Source: DAOUFU01 sp034429275
Lineage (GTDB): Bacteria; Chloroflexota; Anaerolineae; Aggregatilineales; Aggregatilineaceae
Direction: 5' to 3'
NCBI GenBank assembly: GCA_034429275.1
Contig: DAOUFU010000116.1
Coordinates: forward strand, 1 to 12,294
DNA: 12,294 nucleotides
Shown here piece after piece: positions 1-6,272 of this stretch (the first letter of the stretch is position 1; each line of letters starts with the position of its first letter). Both the position numbers and the translations under genes were made by a program. The notes below the pieces were generated by a model that did not search any database, was not told the DNA's origin, and saw nothing but the letters and a program-made list of their open reading frames with translations.

Positions 1-220
1 GGCTGATCTTTCACTCCCCTTTCCAAAAAGATGTGGGTAACGCATAGCCGAAAATTTTCGGAGAGGGGGCAGACCAAGCGCCTCCCATGAGGCGCGCAGG
101 TCGGGGGTGAGACCAGCCGTTCGCCCGCCCCTATCTGCTCACCTTATCAAAATGCACGACAGGGGCGAAGTCCTCGCAATTTCGCCCCCAATTTGGAATG
201 CACCCAAATAACCCCCGATC
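1..220. other. Non-coding stretch downstream of the GH88 gene
   Basis: No convincing gene is seen here. Besides the stem-loop listed separately at 162-188, two short dyads stand out. One is a perfect 14-bp palindrome, CCGAAAATTTTCGG, at 48-61. The other is a 7-bp hairpin, GCGCCTC/GAGGCGC with loop CCAT, at 78-95. The 14-mer GGGGGTGAGACCAG at 103-116 differs by one base from the right end of the palindromic repeat at 2286-2331 and may be a decayed fragment of it. The functions of the dyads are unknown. Confidence 0.45.
162..188 (-). terminator. Stem-loop after the sugar operon, possible terminator
   Basis: GGGGCGAA (162-169) pairs with TTCGCCCC (181-188). Two further inner pairs are possible (G-T and T-A), leaving a loop of about seven bases. 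On the minus strand it lies 33 nt beyond the GH88 stop codon, where the end of the operon transcript is expected. There is no clear U-run after the stem, so it is not a textbook intrinsic terminator. Confidence 0.35.
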
Positions 221-1354
221 TCAGCGCGCGGGTGGCCCCCACAGGTCGGGCGCGAGACCGGCGCGCATCAGCAGCGCTTCCAGGTAGAAATAATCGCCAC
301 AGATGAAATATTCATTGACTCCCCAGCCTTTGTGAGCGTGATAGGTGCCGCCGCGCAGCAAGCCCTGACCTTCGGGCCGCGTCTCGGCGAAGCGGGCGAT
401 CAGCGGGGCGAGCAGGCGATCGGCCTGGGCGCGCAGGGCAGCGGCGGTTTCGTCGTCGAAGAGGCGGGCCAGCCGCAGCGCGCCCGCTGCCGCAATCGCC
501 CCCGCCGACGTGTCGGGATGGTGCGGGGCATCGGCGGGCAGGCGCAAATCCCAGGTGGGCACGCCGTCCGCCGGAAGCTCGGCCAGGAAACGATCCAGCG
601 CACGCCGTGCAAGATCGCGGTATGAACGGTCGCCGATCCACTGCGCCGCTGCCGCGAACCCATACACCGCCCACGCCTGGCCGCGCGCCCACAGCGACTC
701 ATCCGCCCAGCCCTGGTGAGTGCGCGCGCCCAGCGGCGCGCCGGTGTCCTGGTCGAAGAAAAAGGTGTGGGCGGTGCTGGCATCGGCGCGGACCAGGTGC
801 GCCGCGCTGACGGCGGCATGGTCGGCGGCGACCCGGTGCAGGTGAGGGTTTTCGCTCTGGGCGGCGGCCCAAAACAGCAGCGGCAGGTTCATCATGGTGT
901 CGATGATGATGCGCCCGCCGTCTGCCGGGTCGCCGACCGCGCCCCACGCCTGGAGGTAGCGGCCCGGCGCGCGATAGCGAGCGGCGAGTTCCCCGGCGGC
1001 GCGCAGGGCAAGCTGGCGGGCCGGTTCGCTGCCGGTGATCTGCCACTGGGCGCGCGCGCTCAGCGTGTAGAGGAAGCCGAGATCGTGCGTGATGTGGACT
1101 CGCGCCTCCAGCCGCCGCTCGAAAGTGGGCAGCAGGCGTTCAGCGGCGGCGCGCAGCCGGGCGCGGGCGGCCTCGTCTTCTGCGACGCTGCAGGTCAGCC
1201 ACAGCAGGCCCGGCCAGAACCCGGCCAGCCAGTTGTCGTTGTCGCTCAGCAGGTAGACCGTCCCCTGGCCGACGGTAGGGAAACGGTCGCCGAAGGCGTC
1301 GCAGCAGCGCGTGACCCGGTCGAGGGCGGCGGTCAGGGCGGGATCGGCAGTCAT
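221..1354 (-). CDS. Glycoside hydrolase family 88, unsaturated glucuronyl hydrolase-like
   Basis: GH88 enzymes hydrate the C4-C5 double bond of the non-reducing unsaturated uronic acid left by polysaccharide lyases, which releases the terminal sugar. They act on short oligosaccharides in the cytoplasm, and no signal peptide is visible here. The 377 residues match the usual family length. The family landmarks appear in order: NDNWLAGFWPGLLW (40-53), HDLGF with Asp91, IIDTMMNLPLLFWAA with Asp152, THQGWADESLWARGQAW (212-228), PDTSAGAIAAAG (280-291) and a C-terminal GVNEYFICGDYFYLEAL segment. Asp91 and Asp152 line up with the two catalytic aspartates of Bacillus UGL (Asp88/Asp149). The WARGQAW form favours GH88 over GH105. 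The ATG lies 3 bp after the stop of the upstream nucleotidyltransferase gene, with an AGAGGA ribosome site inside that gene, so translational coupling is likely. The exact substrate (glycosaminoglycan, ulvan, gellan or other) cannot be read from the sequence. Confidence 0.9.
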   Translation of the reverse strand: MTADPALTAALDRVTRCCDAFGDRFPTVGQGTVYLLSDNDNWLAGFWPGLLWLTCSVAEDEAARARLRAAAERLLPTFERRLEARVHITHDLGFLYTLSARAQWQITGSEPARQLALRAAGELAARYRAPGRYLQAWGAVGDPADGGRIIIDTMMNLPLLFWAAAQSENPHLHRVAADHAAVSAAHLVRADASTAHTFFFDQDTGAPLGARTHQGWADESLWARGQAWAVYGFAAAAQWIGDRSYRDLARRALDRFLAELPADGVPTWDLRLPADAPHHPDTSAGAIAAAGALRLARLFDDETAAALRAQADRLLAPLIARFAETRPEGQGLLRGGTYHAHKGWGVNEYFICGDYFYLEALLMRAGLAPDLWGPPAR

Positions 1355-1357
1355 GGG

Positions 1358-2143
1358 CTAGAGGTCCTCTACAGCCGGGTGGCCGGTGCGCCACGTCCAT
1401 TCGACATCGTTCATGAAGCGCATCGGCCAGCCTTCGGGCGGGGCCTCCCATTCGGTGAAGTTCAGCACCAGGTCGGCGAACTGTTCCCCGGCGGCGCGGC
1501 TGGGGCTGCGCAGCAGTGCCTCGGCCATTTCGACCATGTTGTCCGGCTTGTCCGGGGCGCGGCGGAGTTCGGTCATCATCCACTTGTGGAAGGGGTAGAG
1601 CCTCCGGTTGTGCGCCAGGATCAGCCGCGCACCGAACAGCACCAGGTCGGCGGCGGCGTGGGCCATCAGGTAGGGGTCGCCGCGTTTTTCCGCCTCGCCG
1701 ATGAACCAGCGCATGGCCTGGACCTGGGCATGAAAGCTCTGGATTTTGCGCTGGCGCTCGGCTTCGGGGTAAGTCGTGATCTGCGCGAGCAGGTCCGGCA
1801 GGCCGGGCAGGCGCGAATAGGCGATGATCGCGCCGCTGAAGGCTGAGCGCGCCGGTTCGCTGCCGTGATCGGCGACCTCGTGCAAAAAGCCCTGGCTGAT
1901 GATCTTGCCATCCACATAGCCGCCGGGATAATCGGTCAGGTCGAAGCTGACCCAGGTGAACTCGTTGATCGCTTGGCGGCGCGCGTATTCTTCGTCGGTG
2001 GCGATGAGCATGAAGTCTACGTCGGAGTCTTCTCTGGCCAGCCCTTTGGCGACTGACCCGGCGATCAGCATCGCCGGAAAGGCCGGGTCATCCTGAAATA
2101 AGGCGGTCAGTTTTTCAATTGCGCGTTGGTGATTGTCGTGCAC
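1358..2143 (-). CDS. Nucleotidyltransferase-fold protein with helical C-terminal domain
   Basis: The N-terminal domain carries the nucleotidyltransferase signature GSVAKGLAREDSDVD: Gly29-Ser30 followed by Asp41 and Asp43, with Asp78 in YVDGKIIS as the likely third metal ligand. This is the MNT/aminoglycoside adenylyltransferase type of polymerase-beta fold, which transfers a nucleotide to a hydroxyl group. Residues from about 110 to 261 are helical and rich in aromatics (FHAQVQAMRWFIGEAEKRGD, LYPFHKWMMTELRRAPDKP). They resemble the helical half of AadA- or KNTase-like enzymes, or a fused HEPN-like helical bundle. The start is GTG at 2143: AAGAAGG lies six bases upstream, and the nearby ATG at 2148 is out of frame. 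It shares an operon with the GH88 gene (3-bp gap). Its substrate is unknown: it could modify a sugar-like small molecule or a protein. All catalytic acids are present, so it is probably active. Confidence 0.8.
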   Translation of the reverse strand: MHDNHQRAIEKLTALFQDDPAFPAMLIAGSVAKGLAREDSDVDFMLIATDEEYARRQAINEFTWVSFDLTDYPGGYVDGKIISQGFLHEVADHGSEPARSAFSGAIIAYSRLPGLPDLLAQITTYPEAERQRKIQSFHAQVQAMRWFIGEAEKRGDPYLMAHAAADLVLFGARLILAHNRRLYPFHKWMMTELRRAPDKPDNMVEMAEALLRSPSRAAGEQFADLVLNFTEWEAPPEGWPMRFMNDVEWTWRTGHPAVEDL

Positions 2144-2405
2144 GGCATCCTTCTTTGCGGGGCGAGAATATCACGGAACCTGCCGCACAAGTATACCCGC
2201 AGATCGAGGCGAGGGCTTGCCTGATCGGCGGCGGGGCAGGCTGAGCGCCCCAATGGATGGTTTCGGTGGGCGCGCGTTGCCATCCGGCCTCACCCCGCAC
2301 GGCCACAACCGGGCCGCGTGGGGGTGAGGCCAGGCATTCGTTCCGCCCAACTCCGATCGAATGGTCAACGTGCATCAGGGCGCAGGCGATGCTTCGGGCA
2401 TGGTC
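2144..2405. other. 262-bp gap splitting the sugar operon
   Basis: No gene is seen. The gap separates the transporter genes from the nucleotidyltransferase-GH88 pair and carries the long palindrome listed at 2286-2331. On the minus strand TATACT (complement of 2190-2195) is a plausible -10 box placing a start about 40 nt ahead of the GTG at 2143, but no convincing -35 box stands 16-18 bp before it. The last two genes may therefore have their own promoter in addition to read-through from the transporter genes. Confidence 0.4.
2286..2331. repeat. Dispersed palindromic repeat, complete copy
   Basis: Perfect 11-bp arms GGCCTCACCCC (2286-2296) and GGGGTGAGGCC (2321-2331) enclose a second, imperfect dyad (CACGGCC against GGCCGCGTG) around ACAACCG. 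The left half recurs at 12259-12294 at the right edge of the window with only a few differences. The structure is that of a non-coding, REP-like or small MITE-like element folding into a GC-rich hairpin. Here it lies between two genes of one probable operon, where it could end or stabilise the upstream transcript. No transposase or target-site duplication is apparent. Confidence 0.75.
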
Positions 2406-3281
2406 TCACTTGCCCGATCCCAGCGTCAGGCCCTGGATGAAATAGCGTTGCAGGAAGATGAACACCAGGATGGTCGGCAGAGTCGCCAGCAGCGCGCCCG
2501 CCGTGATCAGCGGCCAATCGGTCACATACTGGCCCTGGAGCGTGGCCAGCCCTGCCGTCACCGGGCGCAGCGAATCCGACTGGAGCAGGATCAGCGCCCA
2601 CAGGAAGTCGTTGAAGACCCAGGTGAATTCGAGCGTGGCCAGGGCAGCCAGCGAGGGCAGGCTGAGCGGCAGCATGATCTGGTAGTAGATGCGGAACTCG
2701 CCGCAGCCATCCACCCGCGCCGCGTCGAGAATCTCGCCGGGCACCGTGCGCATAAAGTTGCGCATCACAAAGGTGCAGAAGCCCAGTTGGAAAGCGGTGT
2801 GGATCAGGATCAGCGCGCCATAGGTATCGTACAGGCCCAGCCAGTTGGTCAGCCGGAAGACGGGCAGCAGCAGAATCTGGAACGGCAGCATGGTCCCCGC
2901 CACGTAGGTGAAGTAGATCAACAGGTTGCCCCGGAACTTGAAGCGCGCCAGCGCATAGGCGCTGAGCGACGACAGGAACAACATGGCGATCAGCGAGGGG
3001 ATGGTGATGATGAAGCTGTTGAGCAGGTACTGCCGGATGCGCGCCTGAGTCCATGCCTGGGTGAACTTGTCGAGCGAGAACACCTGGGGGATGCTCCAGA
3101 AGCCGTGCACGGTGATGTCGTCCATCGTGCGGAAGGAAGTGAGCAGCGTGGCGAAGTTCGGCAGCAGCCAGGTGAGCGTGAACATGGTCAGCAGCACGAA
3201 CTTGGCGATCTCGTTGGTGCGGTTGCGGGGGCGTACCGGCCCGGCCAGTTGGCGCTCGCGCGCCTGAATTGAGGTGGTCAT
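2406..3281 (-). CDS. Carbohydrate ABC transporter permease, MalG type (CUT1)
   Basis: This is the second membrane subunit of a CUT1-class sugar importer. The 291 residues are typical for MalG-like permeases. About six membrane spans are visible, beginning near residues 28-46, 88-110, 122-142, 154-172, 208-230 and 261-277. The cytoplasmic EAA loop that docks on the ATPase is EILDAARVDGCGEFRIYYQI followed by MLP (183-205), including the DAA..DG core and the LP ending. The C-terminus (QRYFIQGLTLGSGK) has the usual form ending in GLT-G. The ATG has AGGAG seven bases upstream, and that ribosome site overlaps the stop codon of the MalF-like gene 10 bp away, so the pair is probably translationally coupled and its products form a heterodimer. 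Substrate specificity is inferred only from the neighbouring GH88 gene. Confidence 0.93.
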   Translation of the reverse strand: MTTSIQARERQLAGPVRPRNRTNEIAKFVLLTMFTLTWLLPNFATLLTSFRTMDDITVHGFWSIPQVFSLDKFTQAWTQARIRQYLLNSFIITIPSLIAMLFLSSLSAYALARFKFRGNLLIYFTYVAGTMLPFQILLLPVFRLTNWLGLYDTYGALILIHTAFQLGFCTFVMRNFMRTVPGEILDAARVDGCGEFRIYYQIMLPLSLPSLAALATLEFTWVFNDFLWALILLQSDSLRPVTAGLATLQGQYVTDWPLITAGALLATLPTILVFIFLQRYFIQGLTLGSGK

Positions 3282-3291
3282 AGCGCTGCTC

Positions 3292-4698
3292 CTAATACTC
3301 CAATTCGTCCTTCAAGGTACGCCACAGGTAAAGGCCCACAAAAAAGATGCTGATGGTGAACAGCACAACCGCAATGGCCGCGCCGAACCCCATCCGGTAA
3401 TTGTTGAAGGCCTCAATATACATATAGTTCGCCAGTACCTGGGTGCCCTGGTGACCGCGCGTCATGACCTGCACCAGGTCGAATGAGCGCAGCGAGTCGA
3501 TCACCGAAATGATGAACACAATGGTGGTGACGGGGGCCAGCAGCGGGAAGATCACGTGGCGGAACAACTGCCAGCGGTTGGCCCCATCGACCAGCCCGGC
3601 ATCGATCAGGGTGGGGTCGATGTTCTTCAGCCCGGCCAGGTAGAGCACCATCACATAGCCGACCTGCCGCCAGGTCGCCGCCGCGATGATGCAGTAAATG
3701 GCGATGTCGCGGTCGGCCAGCCAGCCGGGCGGGTTGCTGACCAGGCTGGTTTGGGTGAGCAGCGAGTTGATCAGGCCCTTGGCGGGGTGATAGACCCAGG
3801 CCCACACCAGCGCGATCACCGGCCAAGAGAGCACCAGCGGCGAGTAAAAGCTCACCTTGTACCAGCGCCCGCCGCGCATCTCGGTATTGAAGATCATGGC
3901 CAGCGCGAGACCCATCGTCGTCGGAATGGTGATGAAGATCAGCAGCCAGCGCACATTGTTGCCCATCGCCTCGTAGAAGGTGCGCTGCTTGAAGAGCGTC
4001 TCGAAGTTCTTGAACCCGATATAGGCAGGGGTGCTGACGCCGTTCCAGTTGGTCAGGCTGAGGTAGAACGAGGCGATGGTCGGGCCGATGACCCAGATCA
4101 GGTAGAGGATCAGCGGGGGACCCAGGAACAGGTAGGGGACCAGGCTGCGCGGGATGATCGGCGGGCGCTGGCTGCGGTCGATGCGCAGGCGGCGCACCGC
4201 CCGGTTGACCTCCGGCACCAGCAGCACCGCCTGGGCGATCAGCCCAAACAGCATGACCAGCACGACATTTGTGCCCCGGCCAATGTTGTCGCGGATGTAG
4301 TCGGCGACCTGGCCTTCCTGCACAAAGTAGAGGTTGTAATAGTAGTAGAGCGCGACCAGGCCCACCACCGCAGCCAGGGCCGAGGCGAGGCCGCTCCGGT
4401 GATGGTTCAGCAGCCCCCAAACACCCAACCCTCCGGCGATCAGCCCGGCGAGGGGGATGAGCACGATTTCCCTGGTGCCAAAGTTTTCCAGCGTCCCGCC
4501 GGTCAGCACGTCGGACATGATGCGCGCGCCGTTATACTTGGCTTCGGTCCACAGCCAGGGCATATAGAGGAATGCCACGATGATGACGACGGCAAAAATG
4601 AGCGTCAGGAAATTGGCGCTCGCAAAATCCAGCGGCTCGCGCAGGTCGCGGGCGTGTCCCTTGCTGGAAGGCTGCGCCGTTGGGGTCAGCGTTGCCAT
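3292..4698 (-). CDS. Carbohydrate ABC transporter permease, MalF type, with N-terminal membrane extension
   Basis: The region from about residue 185 to 468 is a standard MalF-like permease. It starts at LVPYLFLGPPLILYLIWVIG, contains TNWNG and FKNFETLF, and carries the EAA loop LIDAGLVDGANRWQLFRHV plus IFP (365-385). The EAA core reads DAG rather than the usual EAA or DAA, but the DG and the xP ending are kept. The protein is about 150-180 residues longer than ordinary 290-320-residue relatives. The surplus is at the N-terminus and holds four further hydrophobic segments near 30-50, 79-98, 103-124 and 143-161. E. coli MalF is also long, but because of a periplasmic loop, so this is a different enlargement. 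The ATG is preceded by AAGGAG at six bases. The gene lies between the binding-protein and MalG-like genes. The matching ATPase is not in the window, as is common for CUT1 systems sharing an MsmX-like ATPase. Confidence 0.92.
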   Translation of the reverse strand: MATLTPTAQPSSKGHARDLREPLDFASANFLTLIFAVVIIVAFLYMPWLWTEAKYNGARIMSDVLTGGTLENFGTREIVLIPLAGLIAGGLGVWGLLNHHRSGLASALAAVVGLVALYYYYNLYFVQEGQVADYIRDNIGRGTNVVLVMLFGLIAQAVLLVPEVNRAVRRLRIDRSQRPPIIPRSLVPYLFLGPPLILYLIWVIGPTIASFYLSLTNWNGVSTPAYIGFKNFETLFKQRTFYEAMGNNVRWLLIFITIPTTMGLALAMIFNTEMRGGRWYKVSFYSPLVLSWPVIALVWAWVYHPAKGLINSLLTQTSLVSNPPGWLADRDIAIYCIIAAATWRQVGYVMVLYLAGLKNIDPTLIDAGLVDGANRWQLFRHVIFPLLAPVTTIVFIISVIDSLRSFDLVQVMTRGHQGTQVLANYMYIEAFNNYRMGFGAAIAVVLFTISIFFVGLYLWRTLKDELEY

Positions 4699-4737
4699 AT
4701 CGTTCTCCTTGCGGGTGATGGTCGGGCGGTGAGAGTG

Positions 4738-4769
4738 GGCACGGCCAGCCCAGGCGGGCCAGCCGTGCC
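4738..4769 (-). promoter_or_regulatory. Stem-loop between binding-protein and permease genes
   Basis: GGCACGGC (4738-4745) pairs with GCCGTGCC (4762-4769). Inside it GCCC (4748-4751) pairs with GGGC (4756-4759) around the loop AGGC, with one CA/CA internal mismatch. The structure lies 47 nt past the binding-protein stop and 39 nt before the permease start, with no U-run. In several sugar-transport operons, malE-malF being the classic case, hairpins at this place protect the upstream message or partly stop transcription, so that the binding protein is made in excess. The same role is inferred here. Confidence 0.6.
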
Positions 4770-4816
4770 TGAGGGATCAGACGCAGCCGCGCGGTTGTGC
4801 CGCGCCGATGCGCGTG

Positions 4817-6091
4817 TTACTCCACCCCTTCTTCCAGGATGCGCAGACGCTCGGCTTCCAGGTCGGCCAGGATGCTGTCGATCTGGGTTGGATCGCTCCA
4901 GAAGCGGCTGAAGCCTTCCATACCGGCCTCGGCCATGGCCGGGGTGGTGTCGCGGTCATAGAACTGCGCCACGTAGTCGGCCCCCTGGATCAGGGCGATA
5001 CCCTTCTGGGTCGCGGGCGAAGCCTGGGAGATATCGACATCGGTACGGGTGGGCAGGCGGCCCAATTCGTCGAAGGCCATCTGCTGAACTTCCTGCGAGC
5101 CGAGGAAGGCCAGGAACTCCTTGCCACCGGCCAGGTTGCGGGCATTGGCCGCCATGAAGAAGCCATCGGTCGGGGCATCTTCGCCGATCGGGACATCGGG
5201 GTTGATGACCGGGAAGCGGAAGAAGTCGAGATCGCCTTCCAGCTCATCCGGGTACGAGTCCACGATGAACTGGCCCATCAGGTACATGGCGGCTTCTTCC
5301 TGCACCATGAAGTCTACGGCTTCCTGCCAGGCATAGGCTGCCGGGTCGGGGATGAAGCAGTTGTGCTCGAAGAGCTGGATCCAGGTGGTGAAGACCGCCT
5401 TCACGCGCTCGTCGGTGTAGGATTCCTTGAGCAGCATCAGGTCGATGTGGAATTCCGGCCCGTTGAGGCGCATGTTGATATAGTCGAACCAGGCGGCCAG
5501 AGTCCAGGGATAGCGCGAGCCGATGGTGATCGGGGCGACGCCGATGGCGTTCAGCGCGGCGCACGCGCCCAGGAATTCATCCCAGGTTTCGGGCACTTTG
5601 GTGATGCCGGCCTTCTCGAACAGCGAGGGCCGATAGTAGACCGCCCACCAGTAGTAGGAAGTGGGCAGGAAGTACTGCTTGCCCTCGACCGACGCCAAAG
5701 CCAGGAAGCCGGGCGCGTAGGCCTCATTGAAGCCTGCCGATTCGAAGACATCGGAGATGTCCGCGATCAGGCCGCGATCAATGAAGAAGCGCGCGCGGTT
5801 GCCCGCGAACCAGGTCAGCACATCCGGGGCAGGGGAGGCGGTCAGATAGGCGCGCAGGGCCTGCTTGAAGTCCTCGTGCGCGATGATCGAGTGCTCGACG
5901 GGCATGAGCGGATTGGCTTCGTTCCACATGCCGACGATCTTCTCGTCGAAGGCGCGCGGCACGGGGTCGCCATTGTACGAGTTATAAGTGATATACGACG
6001 GCCCTTGCGCGGCGGTCAGGCCCATCGGGATGGCGAAGGCCACGACCAGCACCAGGGTGAGCAAAACGGTGAATTTCTTAAAGGTAGACAC
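4817..6091 (-). CDS. Extracellular sugar-binding protein of ABC importer (UgpB/MalE-like)
   Basis: This exported protein captures the sugar and delivers it to the two permeases encoded just downstream. The N-terminus has a Sec signal: basic KK at 5-6, a hydrophobic core (9-22) and a probable cleavage in the LTAAQG region near residues 27-29. There is no cysteine at the cleavage site, so it does not look like a lipoprotein. The mature part (about 395 residues) has the layout of family-1/8 solute-binding proteins: an early D.LTWFAGNRARFFIDRGLI region, a central PTSYYWWAVYYRPSLFEKAG stretch (typical Y.KD.F-like position), ETWDEFL, then APTDGFFMAANA and EFLAFLGSQEVQQ near the C-terminal third. 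The start is GTG with TAGGAGA eight bases upstream. It is the first gene of the transport operon, 181 bp from the regulator gene. A substrate of unsaturated uronate oligosaccharides is inferred from the GH88 neighbour. Confidence 0.92.
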   Translation of the reverse strand: MSTFKKFTVLLTLVLVVAFAIPMGLTAAQGPSYITYNSYNGDPVPRAFDEKIVGMWNEANPLMPVEHSIIAHEDFKQALRAYLTASPAPDVLTWFAGNRARFFIDRGLIADISDVFESAGFNEAYAPGFLALASVEGKQYFLPTSYYWWAVYYRPSLFEKAGITKVPETWDEFLGACAALNAIGVAPITIGSRYPWTLAAWFDYINMRLNGPEFHIDLMLLKESYTDERVKAVFTTWIQLFEHNCFIPDPAAYAWQEAVDFMVQEEAAMYLMGQFIVDSYPDELEGDLDFFRFPVINPDVPIGEDAPTDGFFMAANARNLAGGKEFLAFLGSQEVQQMAFDELGRLPTRTDVDISQASPATQKGIALIQGADYVAQFYDRDTTPAMAEAGMEGFSRFWSDPTQIDSILADLEAERLRILEEGVE

Positions 6092-6118
6092 GGTGTATTC
6101 TCCTACTGGCTAACGTGC

Positions 6119-6127
6119 ATTATGTCA
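6119..6127 (-). promoter_or_regulatory. Candidate extended -10 promoter of the transport operon
   Basis: On the minus strand the region reads TGACATAAT. That is a -10 hexamer with one mismatch to TATAAT, preceded by the TGn extension. The -35 position is poor (GCGCTG), which extended -10 promoters tolerate. Transcription would start near 6112, giving a leader of about 20 nt that contains the AGGAG ribosome site. GCTAACG at 6109-6115, at the predicted start point, matches the core of an arm of the palindrome at 7368-7387 and may be an operator half-site. Confidence 0.4.
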
Positions 6128-6272
6128 CGGTCGAACTGCGCCAGCGCCGCCGGTGAAGGCGGGCTGAGCACCTTGCGCGAGCATCACATCACATCGGTTT
6201 GGGCCAGGACTGCTCCTTTCTGCACAGGTGCACACGGCACGGACAAAACTCTTCGCGGGCGAAGGAATCGGC

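Noticed and set aside
99..262. Direct repeat GGTCGGG-G-GAGACC at 99-114 and 244-259
   Set aside because: The second copy encodes conserved-frame residues at the GH88 C-terminus, and the match is short with several differences. It is probably chance in GC-rich sequence.
716..1846. Long plus-strand open frame opposite the GH88 and nucleotidyltransferase genes (376 codons)
   Set aside because: It runs across two convincing minus-strand genes. Its translation is rich in G, A, R, Q and V without domain motifs, as expected for the reverse frame of GC-rich coding DNA.
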